From: Ustilago trichophora
Taxonomy: Eukaryota > Basidiomycota > Ustilaginomycetes > Ustilaginales > Ustilaginaceae
Assembly: GCA_900323505.1 (NCBI GenBank)
Contig: OOIN01000002.1
Location: 1,550,001-1,614,000 of the forward strand
Reading direction: 5' to 3'
Length of the DNA: 64,000 bases
Below the pieces are notes generated by a model that was not told where the DNA came from, made no database searches, and saw only the letters and a list, made by a program, of their open reading frames with translations. This document shows positions 41,874-51,953 of the stretch, in pieces (within the stretch, counting starts at the first letter, position 1; every line of letters starts with the position of its first letter). A program made the translations under genes and the position numbers.

Positions 41874-43817
41874 GATGGAAGTTGTGGACGTCGAACGTCA
41901 CTTGATGGTGTAAGGTGGGTGTGATGGGTGAGGTGTGATGGATGATAGTATCGAGTGTGCGGATCAAATATCGATTGTCTGTTTGTTGTTGAGCTGGAGA
42001 TGCTTTATACTCTGGAAGAAATGCTTTTGCTACGATACGGATAGGACGGGCAGACAGTCGTAACAGTTAGTCCAACCAGGACTATATAGGATCATCAGTG
42101 CAAAGAAGTTTTGTGCTCAGCGTGTGTAAAGCGTGGCGGGAGCCGTGTGTGCGGAGGCGATCCAAACGCCTGTGTCATACCCGCGGCTGCAGATTGCGGT
42201 TAAGAAAAAGAGACTCGTACAATTCGCTGAGGCTTGGACACAAGATCTGAGAATCTGAGAGCGGCATCAGGCAGAACAAAGAGGCAGGGCTTGGAGGGCT
42301 ACTGTACTATGGTCTCGCGTGCAGCTCGCTTGGCGCGCACGATTGGACAAAAGTGGAGATGGACGAGCTTTGGCCCGCAGTAGCAGCAGCAGCAGCGGCT
42401 GCTGTTGAGTAGAGCTGCCGGGAACCGCTGCTTGGTTGAGCTCCTCTGTTACCAGCTCGTCGAGCTGCTCGAAATGTGGTCCTGTATAGTAGATAGGTTC
42501 AAGTTGCCCCTTTCCCATCGGTATGTCCTGTCTTGGCCTTTCTCTGTCCTTGATCAAGGTGTTCTCCTACACTCAAAGTTGCACGCCACATTGCAGTCAC
42601 ACTGGGTCTGTGTTCCAAGATGGGGGTCATGGCGCGTGTAAGCACACCACCCACACACAGCCAACGTGCACAGCAAAATGTGCACAGCACAAGATTGGAT
42701 GTGAACGACTCATTGTAGAGGCGCACGCTCGATCTGCATCATAGTCCACCTCGCTAGGGCATCATGAAAGCATGAAAATCTGATGATGATGACAGTTTTT
42801 TGGAACAAGTTTAGATGTGGCTCGAGCGGCGGCGTCAAGACACTTTTTTTTACTCTCCGCAGCTGTTGTACAGTACAGTGTGGAGAAGCATTGGCGCTGG
42901 ATATGTGAGCGACTGCTCTGTGCAGGCCTTTGATTTTGGATTTCTTGGTATTTGTGCAAACATGACTTACCTTTTGCTAGCCGAGCTGAGTCCATTAGCC
43001 GACTGAATTGTGCAGCTACAGAATGACCTGTGAATAGGTCGTTTTCATGGTGCTGGTGGTCTCTTCCAGCAAAGGGGCCAGCCGGATGTCTGGGTCTCAA
43101 TCCATTGGAGGCCAGGAAGGCCCGTAGTGCGAATTGGTTCATGTCACTTCAACCTTCATGAGGCTTAATGAATTGCACAGCTTCATATAAGATATTCGGG
43201 TCTCATGAGGGCCTTTGTGTTTACCCACCGTCTGTTGATGATGTTTAGAGAGGCCCCGAGAAGCAATAAGAGTATCACAGCTGCCGTCGTGGCCGGAGCG
43301 CCAGCATTGCTGTGGAAGCAGGCACGACGAACCGAGCTGTTGTTGGTCGCCACCATCTGGAGGAAGGTCAAACAGTATTGATCTCGCACTGATTGTGAAG
43401 TTTTAGTGGTTAACCGCGGCTGTGAGGTCGATCAACCAATAGAGCGCGTCGAAGCGGAGGATTGACTGTACTGTACTGTAACATCATGTGGTTCGGACTC
43501 AATCAGATGAGCGTAGCGTGCTCCGGGCATTTCCCCGCATTCCGTGACCAAGCCGAGAAAGAGATGGAACGCTGTAAATGTGCAATTTTGAGCGTTGGAT
43601 TTTAGGATTCCGACAAGATATCCGCAAGCTCCGCTGCCATCGCCAGCGCCACCGACGTCTTCTTTCCCTCTGCTGTCGCCCCCTCTGCCAGTCCTCACCC
43701 ATGAATGATCTTCCCCTTGCACATCTGCATCAGAGTCTCTTTCGAGAGTCATTCACGCGACACACTTGGGTCCCACCAGTTTTTTGTCCATGTAAGATCT
43801 TTCTGCTTGACAAAGCG
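41874..43817. other. Intergenic region upstream of the Sec14-like gene
   Basis: 1.9 kb without a supported gene. It includes an AGC repeat with an inverted GCTGCT arm near 42379-42405 and TACTGTA/TACAGTA motifs at 42300, 42869, 43469 and 43474 (the last two overlap). Confidence 0.6.
42004..42009 (-). promoter_or_regulatory. TATA box of the Sec14-like gene
   Basis: Minus-strand TATAAA about 131 bp before the ATG at 41873. Confidence 0.5.
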
Positions 43818-45011
43818 TTACGATGGTATTGACAGGCTCGTTTCTTCCAGCTGTATAGCGACCTCGTCAGAGATCTCGTACCACCAGTTCAAGCAAAGGC
43901 ATAGACCACGATCGAGCGGACCATTGTCGTCGCTTGGAACGAGCTGCTGATCCTGCTGTTGCGCAACATGATGGAACCAGCCGCTGGGCAAGTAGAGCGT
44001 CTCGCCCTCGTGGACACGGATCCTGAGTGGGGGAAGAGCATAGCCATATTTAGTCTGCGTATTGTGTACGCGGCTCGGCGTACCATGCACTGTGGTTGAG
44101 TTGAGGTCGCGGTGAACATAGGGTGCGTTTCGATCTGCATGCTTCGGCAACGTGGGATCGATTGGGATCCATCTCGTGGTTGCGCCTTGCTGATCTGGCT
44201 GTAGCTTGAGCTGCCCTATGCTTGAATCCTTGACGTACTTGTACACAGGATACTCTTCGTCATCGCATAGGAAGCAAGCTTCCGAAGGAGGAAATACCGT
44301 AAACTCTTTCCAGCCCCGGACGACAGTGAAGAGGTTCTCGTAGTAGTCTCGATGCATTGAAGTGCGTGATGAGGAGGTGCCGATCCAGAGGTTGGTTGCT
44401 TCGGGGGCGTAGCCGATTGCTTCTGTGGCCCAAACTAGATCGCTACGCCTCTCTTTCCCCATATCAGAAGCATGCGAGGCTGTGTACAGTTCCAGATCAT
44501 GGAGCAGGGGCGAGAGATCGCCATACTGTTGCACGCTTAGGTTCGAGTTCTGAGATTGGAGATAGGCGATCGTTTCGCTTTTGGATTGTACTTGCTCTGA
44601 AAGGCGGTCTAGCAGCTCGGAGAAAGGCATGCTTTCCTCCAGAGGCAGCGCAAAGACCACTTTACCGCCAACATGCCCGGGGTGCGCAATCAGATCATCT
44701 GCCCTGCCATCCGGAGTGACAGCAACAACCACGTTTCGGTCGGGCCCCATGCGTTTTTCGAGGTAGCTCGTATCTTTCCACTTTTCGAGTATCGGACGGT
44801 CGGTCATACAGCCATCGATGAGCACTGGTACATGCTGCTCTATGATCTGCCTGAATTCGTGAGCGGTAGGCGGTTCGGTCAGGCGCACTGGCCAATCTTG
44901 CGCCGCATCTCCCTGTGCAAAGGGGATTCCCTGCTGCTCGCGTGCTTGAATCGCTCGTTTGCGGAGCAGCAGCAGGAAGGGATCGTCCACTTCCGCCTCA
45001 GACTGCATCAT
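43818..45011 (-). CDS. JMJD7-like 2-oxoglutarate/Fe(II) oxygenase
   Basis: The ATG at 45011 begins a 397-residue single-exon protein. It follows human JMJD7 along most of its length: LTEPPTAHEFRQ, VVVAVTPDGRADD, PEATNLWIGTSSSRTSMHRDYYENLF, FTVFPPSEACFL, RWIPIDPTLP and ETLYLPSGWFHHV. The iron-binding triad is H220, D222 and H347 or H348. JMJD7 is a JmjC-type hydroxylase that in animals modifies a lysine in DRG-family GTPases, so fungal Rbg/DRG proteins are natural candidate substrates, but that is inference. Between the two metal-ligand blocks there is a 30-residue insert (about residues 298-328). A second ATG follows directly at 45008; either could be used. The 3' gene end is clear. Confidence 0.88.
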   Translation of the reverse strand: MMQSEAEVDDPFLLLLRKRAIQAREQQGIPFAQGDAAQDWPVRLTEPPTAHEFRQIIEQHVPVLIDGCMTDRPILEKWKDTSYLEKRMGPDRNVVVAVTPDGRADDLIAHPGHVGGKVVFALPLEESMPFSELLDRLSEQVQSKSETIAYLQSQNSNLSVQQYGDLSPLLHDLELYTASHASDMGKERRSDLVWATEAIGYAPEATNLWIGTSSSRTSMHRDYYENLFTVVRGWKEFTVFPPSEACFLCDDEEYPVYKYVKDSSIGQLKLQPDQQGATTRWIPIDPTLPKHADRNAPYVHRDLNSTTVHGTPSRVHNTQTKYGYALPPLRIRVHEGETLYLPSGWFHHVAQQQDQQLVPSDDNGPLDRGLCLCLNWWYEISDEVAIQLEETSLSIPS

Positions 45012-45981
45012 CACGTGTGAGTTTTTGCCCTAAGCAGGGACATGTCATCAGCAGCAGCAAAAGCGGATGGCAGGTTGCAGCTCTTCACGGTGTCGACGGT
45101 GAGAAGAGGGTCCAGCCGTGAGCGGCTTGCAGAAACTCGATGGACGTCCATCGGGATCGGTAGCCTCAAAAATCGCGATTCATCCAAAAACACACACACA
45201 CACACACTGCATGCGCGCTTCTCTTGAGGGTTTTCTCCCTGCAGCTTCTCTCGGAGGAAAGCGAACAACACAAAGCACGCGCCGCGCCTGATCCGCAAGA
45301 CTTGCAGAAAAATCGTACCTGCTGCTGCAGTCACGAAAAGGAGTTTGCGTGTTGCTTTGTTTGCAGGTGTTGGTCTCGAACTCAGGCTGGCTAACATGTC
45401 TGCTGTTAGGCAAGGCAAACAAAGATTTGTACTGTAGCTCGCTCGTTTGATCACTGACAAAACGAGATGCTCTCACTCTCTACCTGCACGCTTGCAGCCA
45501 ACACCGAACCTCTTGAACTGGCGCTGTGAACCCTGCATGTCACAAGAAACGGTTTCTGTAACCTAACTTAACGTGCTGTAAATGACAGTAGCAGCCCTGC
45601 TGCTGAATCATCCATTCCTCTTGGAATCGCTCTCAAGACCGCAGATGGCACTCGAGCTAAAGCGTGCCTGACATGCACACAGAGCTTGTCGGTCAAGTCG
45701 GTCTGGCGTTCGATCGGTTGCAGCATCCTCGACTAAGTTAGCTCGCTTTCGGCTCTTCCGTCCATGCCTTGCTCTCTTCCTTTCGTTCAATCGTCGCATA
45801 CTTGACAGTACCTAACATACCACCACTCTGCCAATTCTTATCAACAACACGCTCGACTTGAGCTCGGAAAGCATCCGACACACAAGAACAGGAGAAATCG
45901 CAAGGGTGCCGACTGCGATCTGCGACAGATCTCCATCGACATTTACTAGCATCACATGGCCATATCGCGACATTCGACAAG
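45012..45981. other. Divergent promoter region, JMJD7-like / Ser-Thr-Pro-rich gene
   Basis: 970 bp without a gene. A (CA)9 microsatellite lies at 45190-45207, TACTGTA at 45430-45436, and the E-box CACGTG at 45012-45017 touches the JMJD7-like start codon. Confidence 0.6.
45190..45207. repeat. (CA)9 dinucleotide microsatellite
   Basis: Uninterrupted CA repeat in the promoter region between the JMJD7-like gene and the Ser/Thr-Pro-rich gene. Confidence 0.9.
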
Positions 45982-46827
45982 ATGAATCACGCCGTGCAAG
46001 CATCTTCCTCTTTCTCTTCCTCTCACGACCCAAGCACATCACCCAAAGCATCCAACTCCTTGTACCGTAGCATGAACGAGATCTCGCTCGAATCACCACC
46101 ATCGATCATCGCCTCGTCGTCACGCGCTCCCACCACCAGGCAAACATCAATATCACCACCTCTCCGCAAGGCATCAAAGTGCTCATCCCAGACCATGCAG
46201 CAGCCCATCCTCATGGAACTCAGCACAAGCACAAGCACAAGCAGCATCGAAACCAGTCCCTTCCACCAGCCGTCTTCGCGGCGACTTTTCCACGACACAC
46301 CCACAGCATCACAAAACTCATCCAAGCTCGATCTTGTCTCACCGATCGCATCTGGCAGTCTGCAAAACGAGGCACGCACTCCCACTGCATCCGGTCACGC
46401 TGATCAGGACGTCTTTGGCAAGATTGATCACACACCGCTCCGGCAGGAAACTCACTCGACCTCGCCTCTACCCAACTCGCGGTCCTTGCAAATGGGTGAT
46501 ATGCTAGATCATGTACTGGACGCTGAACAGTTTTCAAGGCTCTCAGTCGGCAACATCATCGCGCCAGAGAGAAACAGCTCCAAGAAGCCACCAAAACGTC
46601 TTCCCACAGATCCCAACAGCACCACCGCCTCCCCGACTCCGCTCTCCAGGTCATCAGCGCGGACTCGCTCAGCACTCACGTCAATAGCGGTTAACAAAGG
46701 CATCGACACAACAAAGGGCAGCCCAGCATCAGATTCCTTCATTCAGAGATCCTATCCTTCAGCCGAAGAGCTCTCGCTTCACGTCAAACATCAAATGGCA
46801 GCACTGCAGCAAAGCCCGCAAACATAA
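45982..46827 (+). CDS. Unknown Ser/Thr-Pro-rich protein
   Basis: This 281-residue single-exon ORF is not recognised. It begins MNHAVQASSSFSSSHDPS, is very rich in Ser, Thr and Pro and contains at least ten SP/TP dipeptides (SPPLRK, TPTAS, TPLRQ, SPTPLS), a composition seen in disordered proteins phosphorylated by proline-directed kinases. A KKPPKRLP patch near residue 200 may be a nuclear signal, and the C-terminus has a short helix-like YPSAEELSLHVKHQMAALQQ. No catalytic motif, signal peptide or membrane segment is visible. It is convergent with the zinc-knuckle gene, 128 bp away. It is kept as a gene because its codon use is GC-biased and the opposite strand is a plausible shadow. Confidence 0.6.
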   Translation: MNHAVQASSSFSSSHDPSTSPKASNSLYRSMNEISLESPPSIIASSSRAPTTRQTSISPPLRKASKCSSQTMQQPILMELSTSTSTSSIETSPFHQPSSRRLFHDTPTASQNSSKLDLVSPIASGSLQNEARTPTASGHADQDVFGKIDHTPLRQETHSTSPLPNSRSLQMGDMLDHVLDAEQFSRLSVGNIIAPERNSSKKPPKRLPTDPNSTTASPTPLSRSSARTRSALTSIAVNKGIDTTKGSPASDSFIQRSYPSAEELSLHVKHQMAALQQSPQT

Positions 46828-46955
46828 TGGGGACCCTAGACTGATTTCATTTCTGTCGTGTCAAAGCGTAGCATGACAGGCAACGCCGCACTTGCGTATT
46901 CATCGTGCTCCCTTTCACCCATCTGCACTCTCAGCCAAATCTTTGGGCGTTGCCA

Positions 46956-47960
46956 CTAGTTGCCAATGTCGCTCTCAGAGAGAGCTAGAACGCCAAAGTC
47001 ACGAGCAAGCTGCTCCGCCTCTGCGCTACGATCCCGAATGCCAAGCTCGGCGAATCGTCGCTCCATCGAGGCTCGATCAATGACCGACGCTTTCCCCGCC
47101 GAATCATCGTCGTCACCATCATCCTCATCCTCGCTTGACAAAGTTTGATTTTGGTTGTTTCGCGGCTTCCTCGCGACCTGCGCCTGACGTGTGGGGCATC
47201 GCACCGAAGTATGGTCTTTCTTCTTGCAGCAGCTGCATGGCGAGACGGGACAGTTGTGCATGCTGTGAAAGGGCATCTGTTCATCGTATCGACAATTGAA
47301 ACACCAAGCGGGCCGATCGGCGAAGCGGACAAGATAGGCGATGTTTCGAAAGACGAACCAGCCAGGAATGGAGGTGCGCGCCTCAAGAGTTACAGCACCT
47401 TTTTGAGTGTGCAGTTCCAGAAGCACAAGCACCTTGCCATTGAAGCGGCCGGAATTGCGGCAGTGGATCGACCACACATCCATGATCTTGCCAGCCCTGC
47501 GTATCCTCCCATTTTCTTGAAGTGCTCTGAGTACCTCTTGCATATCAGAGTCGGACGGCAGCATCTGGATGCACAAGGCCACATGCTTACGATTGGGCAT
47601 GGCGCGGTCAACGAGCTCCAGCTCCGTGCCGTAAAATTCAAATGCGATGTCTCCATCGTACGCCTTGATAACATCATCATCGTTGCCAAAGATAACGTCG
47701 ACGAATTGTGTACCACCTTGAGGAATCGGATGTCTGATCTCGAGCGGAGTGAGACGGTGTTTTTTGCACATGTTGAGGATGTTCTGAAGCAAGACATCCC
47801 GGTAGCTCGACTTGCTGACTCGATAGCGCGTCGAGAATTGCCATCGGACGCCGCCAGGAGGAATCCCGGTAGTTTCGACTTCGACGTGTAGATCTTGGCC
47901 AGCCATGACTGGCTCGGCGCCGTGCGAGCTAACCAGGCGGTACTCGAATTCTTCCACCAT
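46956..47960 (-). CDS. Zinc-knuckle protein resembling a retroelement ORF1/gag product
   Basis: The 334-residue single-exon protein begins MVEEFEYRLV. Two cysteine-histidine knuckles are clear: an expanded one at C220-x2-C223-x8-H232-x4-C237 and a canonical CX2CX4HX4C knuckle at C242, C245, H250 and C255. They follow an RRM-like or gag-like segment (about residues 120-215; HVALCIQMLPSDSDMQEVLRAL, VWSIHCRNSGRFNGKVLVLLEL). This order resembles ORF1 proteins of non-LTR retrotransposons, which bind RNA. After the knuckles comes a Lys/Asn and acidic linker and a final helix (MERRFAELGIRDRSAEAEQL). No reverse transcriptase, LTR or poly(A) boundary is seen nearby, so it is either a domesticated gene or an unrelated RNA-binding protein. 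The frame is intact. Confidence 0.68.
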   Translation of the reverse strand: MVEEFEYRLVSSHGAEPVMAGQDLHVEVETTGIPPGGVRWQFSTRYRVSKSSYRDVLLQNILNMCKKHRLTPLEIRHPIPQGGTQFVDVIFGNDDDVIKAYDGDIAFEFYGTELELVDRAMPNRKHVALCIQMLPSDSDMQEVLRALQENGRIRRAGKIMDVWSIHCRNSGRFNGKVLVLLELHTQKGAVTLEARTSIPGWFVFRNIAYLVRFADRPAWCFNCRYDEQMPFHSMHNCPVSPCSCCKKKDHTSVRCPTRQAQVARKPRNNQNQTLSSEDEDDGDDDDSAGKASVIDRASMERRFAELGIRDRSAEAEQLARDFGVLALSESDIGN

Positions 47961-49744
47961 TTCGATGTCCTATATGCGGTCGTCGCACCGAAGATGGGTG
48001 GGCAGTCGCTTCAAGAGGAGCGCTGCGTGTAGTGGCACGAGAGGATGACGAGAAGACGGGCTCAGAAGGGATACTTGCCAGGAAATGTGAGCCTGGATAC
48101 GTAGATGGGGAGAGGTCGAAATTCTGCCGATGAATGTACTTATATCATCCTGGAAGCTGGACGCACGGCTCAGCTAGTCATGAATCGGATACTGTGATTC
48201 AGCCAAGAACAATGCGTTGGGTCAATCGCCCTGTGTCGCGCTGCTTCCTTTATATGTGTGTCGTACGTCTCATCGAGTTGCAGTGCGGAAAGGAGGACGA
48301 GGCGGCCCGAGCGCCCACTTTGCGCACGGGGTCATAGCCGTAAAGAAGCCGCATCCTAATGTGTGCAGCTTCGAAAGAGTCGGAAGGCTTCATTTGGGAC
48401 CCTTGGCGTTTCGTGACAAAGAAAGGAGTGCATCCTCATCAGACGACATCACGTTCCGCCTGGTCGGGTTCTCCCTGTGATTCCATCACGCCAACTCGGT
48501 CAAGTCCAACGCTAGCTTCAACATCCCTTTCAGAGTGAACAGCGGCAAAGCGAACATTGGCGAGCAAAGTCAGGTAAAGTAATGATTCGTGACCCTGTGA
48601 CCTCGTGAAGCATATCCGGAAGCGGTGTTAAGGCACAATTGCGCCGAGCTCGAGCAGAACCAAACTTCTTGACTCTTCGGGATGTGTTCGGTCGGTCGAC
48701 GACGCTCGATCCAACGAGATGTCAGGCTCTACCTTCATGTTGCGCTGCGGCCTGCACTGAGCATTATAGATGCGGTGCATTTCTGCGCAAGTCCCGGACA
48801 GTGCAATCTCAAAGCAGAAGCAGAGACACTGCGCTGTTAGACGGAGAAATGGGCAGCTCCCGGCTCAAAGCACGCTTATTTCACTCAAAAAAATTCCGGA
48901 GTCAATATCTGATGTGGTCAAAGACCAATCTTTGACGCAAGTCCGTACCGTTGCGGAGCCGCCTCCACCCGAACGAGATTGCGTCGATTGCAATCAAGGT
49001 TGATTGCAGAGCAAACTTTAGCTTCTGTGTTCTGCTCTTCCGAGACGAACGAATGTGGTCTACGACTCATTCTGCGCATTGCGTGTGTTCTCAGCCAGAT
49101 TTGAACCAAGTTCAAGTTCAAGAGGCTTGATACTACTTCAGCACAGTGATGAGGCACTGGTTTGCGCATGGCACAACACTTCTTTCATGTCTGGTGCACA
49201 ATCAGGAAAGTCGCCTCATTCTCGGAAAGCCAATTATGGTGAAACTCAATTCTCGGACAGATGTCTCTATGAAGCCACTGCGGTGATTGTGAGGCTCACG
49301 AGGACCGATGAGCGGGTTAGATGAACTTAGCCGATGAGATCCGCCTGTGTGTCTCCGCCACTCCGACATCATGCTCTGCTTCAGTCTTCATTCCGGAGAA
49401 CGTCGAGAACACAAATTTGGTCGTACACTCGTGGGTCTGAGTTGAGACAGGTGTAAGTTATATCTCCCACAACATCTCACTGACAGCTTGCCCGACAAGA
49501 TTGCCCACGGAAATGGTTTGTTAAGTGCATCAAGCTCGGCCCCTAGCATGATATACTTATCCAATAAACTATGCAGACTGGACCCTTACCCAACAGTCTC
49601 GAAGAATCCCGATGCACTCATATTGTAGGTACATATATGCTTGTCAAACAGGAGAGTAAGACGCTGCTCAGAAAAGCAGGCCAAAATAGCTCATGTCAAA
49701 CATGGCAAAAAGCAAGCAAGAAAATAACAGCAAAAAAGTACACA
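47961..49744. other. Intergenic region
   Basis: About 1.8 kb with no supported gene between the zinc-knuckle gene and the tRNA. Short ORFs have non-coding composition. Confidence 0.55.
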
Positions 49745-49847
49745 TGGAGACGTGGGGGATTGAACCCCAGACCTTCTCGAGATTTGTCTTGAAACTGGTA
49801 GTTTGCGAAAGTGCAAACGAGACGCTCTACCACTGAGCTACGTCCCC
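49745..49847 (-). tRNA. tRNA-Ala (TGC anticodon) with a 31-nt intron
   Basis: On the minus strand a full cloverleaf can be drawn: acceptor GGGGACG paired with CGTCTCC, D arm GCTC/GAGC, anticodon stem TCTCG/CGAGA, T arm TGGGG/CCCCA with loop TTCAATC, and discriminator A at 49745. The anticodon TGC is at 49815-49813. Base 37 is followed by an intron at 49811-49781. The acceptor stem contains a G3:T70 wobble pair, the universal alanine identity element, agreeing with the anticodon. Confidence 0.93.
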
Positions 49848-50354
49848 GTTGATACAAAACCGGGATTATGTTACAATTATAATGGCTTTTACAAAGCATG
49901 AGAAGTGTCACTGACTTCGCTTTCTCCGTCTCGCTCCGTGTGGACTGCTTGCAAAAGCTGTGCTATACCAAGTCTAACAAAGAGATCCTGCTTGGCTATT
50001 CTTTGAGCATTGTATATAGGGTGACGTTGATAATAAGCTTTCTACGATAAATCTCGCCGACGCCGTCAGGAAGCCAATGGAAGCTGTTCATGGTTTGAGT
50101 CTCGATCTAATGAACTCTCGCTCTTCGATCGCCGGCATGTCAAGGATCAAACACTTGCATTAGGCGGACTGGAAAAGAGAACTATGAAACAGAATGTTCT
50201 TTCAATGGCGAACGTGACGTGAGTGAAACGCGAACAGGCAGGACATGGGCTATGATCGATACAAGCAGGCAAGCAGAAGTCGACAAGGAGAAGATGAAGC
50301 GGACAATGGGCGACGGTTGTGGAGTCACCGGTTACGGGCTGGAAGGGGGACGCT
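49848..50354. other. Intergenic region
   Basis: 3' flank of the FHA gene and 5' flank of the tRNA; nothing recognisable is present. Confidence 0.55.
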
Positions 50355-51953
50355 CTACTGCTTGTCAGCAGCATTGGCGGCAGCGGCAGCATTCATCATG
50401 CTCTTGAAGGTGAACAGAGATCCAGTCAGGAAACCGACTGAAAGCAGACTTGTAGCGTACATTGCCTTCGCCACCAGCTTCTTGATAGTGCGGCCGCGGA
50501 GAGGAGCTTGGCGCTTGTCACCGCCGTGATGAAGCAGAGTGATTCGACTCTTCTTACGAGGTGAGAGCGAGCTTGAAGTTGAGATAGACGAGCTCAACGA
50601 CTCGGATGTTGTTGAAGAGGATGAAGCTACCGAGCCAGAGTCGGACTCGCCTGGATCCTCAGCCGACTCAGCTTCTTGAATAGCATCTATCTTACGCTTC
50701 TTTGTTGGAGCTTGGTCCGTCACCGAGGGCATGTCGACACCAACGGAAGTGAGAACAATTGAATGCTCTGCAGGCGAGGGCTGCTCAGATTTGTCAGCAA
50801 GATCCGCAGTTGGCGCCGCGATGGGTGGATACGGACTTGCGAGCTTTGCAATGTTCGCTAGCTCTTTGTGTTCCTCGTTTGTAGCCGAGGCGTTTCCGCT
50901 AATGTCATGCTCGGCATCGCACGTATTGATGGCGGGAGAAGGATCAGGCTTTGAGTTGCCAAGGTCGGACGTTTCGCTATTGATAGAAGTGTTGGGGGAA
51001 TCTGCTGTGAGTTCACATCGAGTCTTGTAGCTCTTCATGTACCCTTCGCCTTTCATACGAGCTTCGATGGCCTCGGAGTTGAGCTCAGCTCGCTCAAGTG
51101 ACACCTCCTCAATCTCACGGCGCCAGAGCATCTCGCGATGGTCAAATGGATCGAAGCTTTCCTCAGAATGACTGTCGAAATGGCCATCATCCGAGTCCTC
51201 ACCATTGAGCTCCGAGCCGTCAGACTCCAGACTGGATTCGGACGGTGGAGAGTGAGGTTCCTCGTCATCATCGCTCGTCAGATCAACAATGTCGGTCTGC
51301 ATCGAGGAGAGGGTGGCCAGAGTCGATTGGAGATCAAGAGGACCTGTGGCGGAGGCTCTGAAAGAATCGGCGTCGATACTGACTATGTCGGACTCTGAGT
51401 CGAGTGGGTCGTCGATGAGGCTGAACGGCTTTGTAGGCACGAACGAGGCTGACAAGGTGGGTGGAGCTGCAGAGACCAATCGTACATAGCAACGGACAGG
51501 ATTATAGCTCGCATTCGAGCGAGTGCAAGTCTTTCCGAACTCAATCAGGTCACCATGACGCAGTGGAAGAACCCCTTCGACGGGCAGGAGGGGAGCGGAA
51601 GGTTCGGTCTCGTGCACAGTGCCGTTGTTGGCAAAACAAGCCTGGCGATGGGCGACGTAAGTGCCGTGAGTAGCGCCTTTGTCTCGAACAATGGGCTCAT
51701 TGTGCAACCATTCAATTGTGGCATGATCGCGCGAGACTACCTTGGCCAGGGGAAAATTAACGTGAGTCGAAAGATCGTTGACCAGAGCGGACTCTGTCGG
51801 CGAGCTCGATCGAGAGATAGTCTTGACTCGCCCAGCTGGAAAGCGCAGGATGTGATGCAGACTTGGGTCTTTGTTGTCATTGGCAATGGGGCCATTGGGA
51901 GAGGCGTTGACCCAGACGAGCTCGAGGTCCGGATGAGGGCTAAGAGGTGTCAT
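50355..51953 (-). CDS. FHA-domain protein with C-terminal membrane segment
   Basis: The 532-residue single-exon protein starts MTPLSPHPDLELVWVNA. Residues about 10-160 form a forkhead-associated domain, a phosphothreonine-binding module: R49-type loop, VVSRDHATIEW (S74-R75-D76-H77), DKGATHGTYV and LRHGDLIEFGK. Insertions of about 15 to 25 residues separate the strands. The middle is acidic and Ser-rich (for example SDDDEEPHSPPSES). A single hydrophobic stretch, YATSLLSVGFLTGSLFTF, near the C-terminus precedes a short Ala-rich tail, which suggests a tail-anchored protein. FHA proteins with such tails include SLMAP/Far9 of STRIPAK and Vps64, but the long coiled coils of SLMAP are not obvious here, so identity is open. 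Confidence 0.8.
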   Translation of the reverse strand: MTPLSPHPDLELVWVNASPNGPIANDNKDPSLHHILRFPAGRVKTISRSSSPTESALVNDLSTHVNFPLAKVVSRDHATIEWLHNEPIVRDKGATHGTYVAHRQACFANNGTVHETEPSAPLLPVEGVLPLRHGDLIEFGKTCTRSNASYNPVRCYVRLVSAAPPTLSASFVPTKPFSLIDDPLDSESDIVSIDADSFRASATGPLDLQSTLATLSSMQTDIVDLTSDDDEEPHSPPSESSLESDGSELNGEDSDDGHFDSHSEESFDPFDHREMLWRREIEEVSLERAELNSEAIEARMKGEGYMKSYKTRCELTADSPNTSINSETSDLGNSKPDPSPAINTCDAEHDISGNASATNEEHKELANIAKLASPYPPIAAPTADLADKSEQPSPAEHSIVLTSVGVDMPSVTDQAPTKKRKIDAIQEAESAEDPGESDSGSVASSSSTTSESLSSSISTSSSLSPRKKSRITLLHHGGDKRQAPLRGRTIKKLVAKAMYATSLLSVGFLTGSLFTFKSMMNAAAAANAADKQ

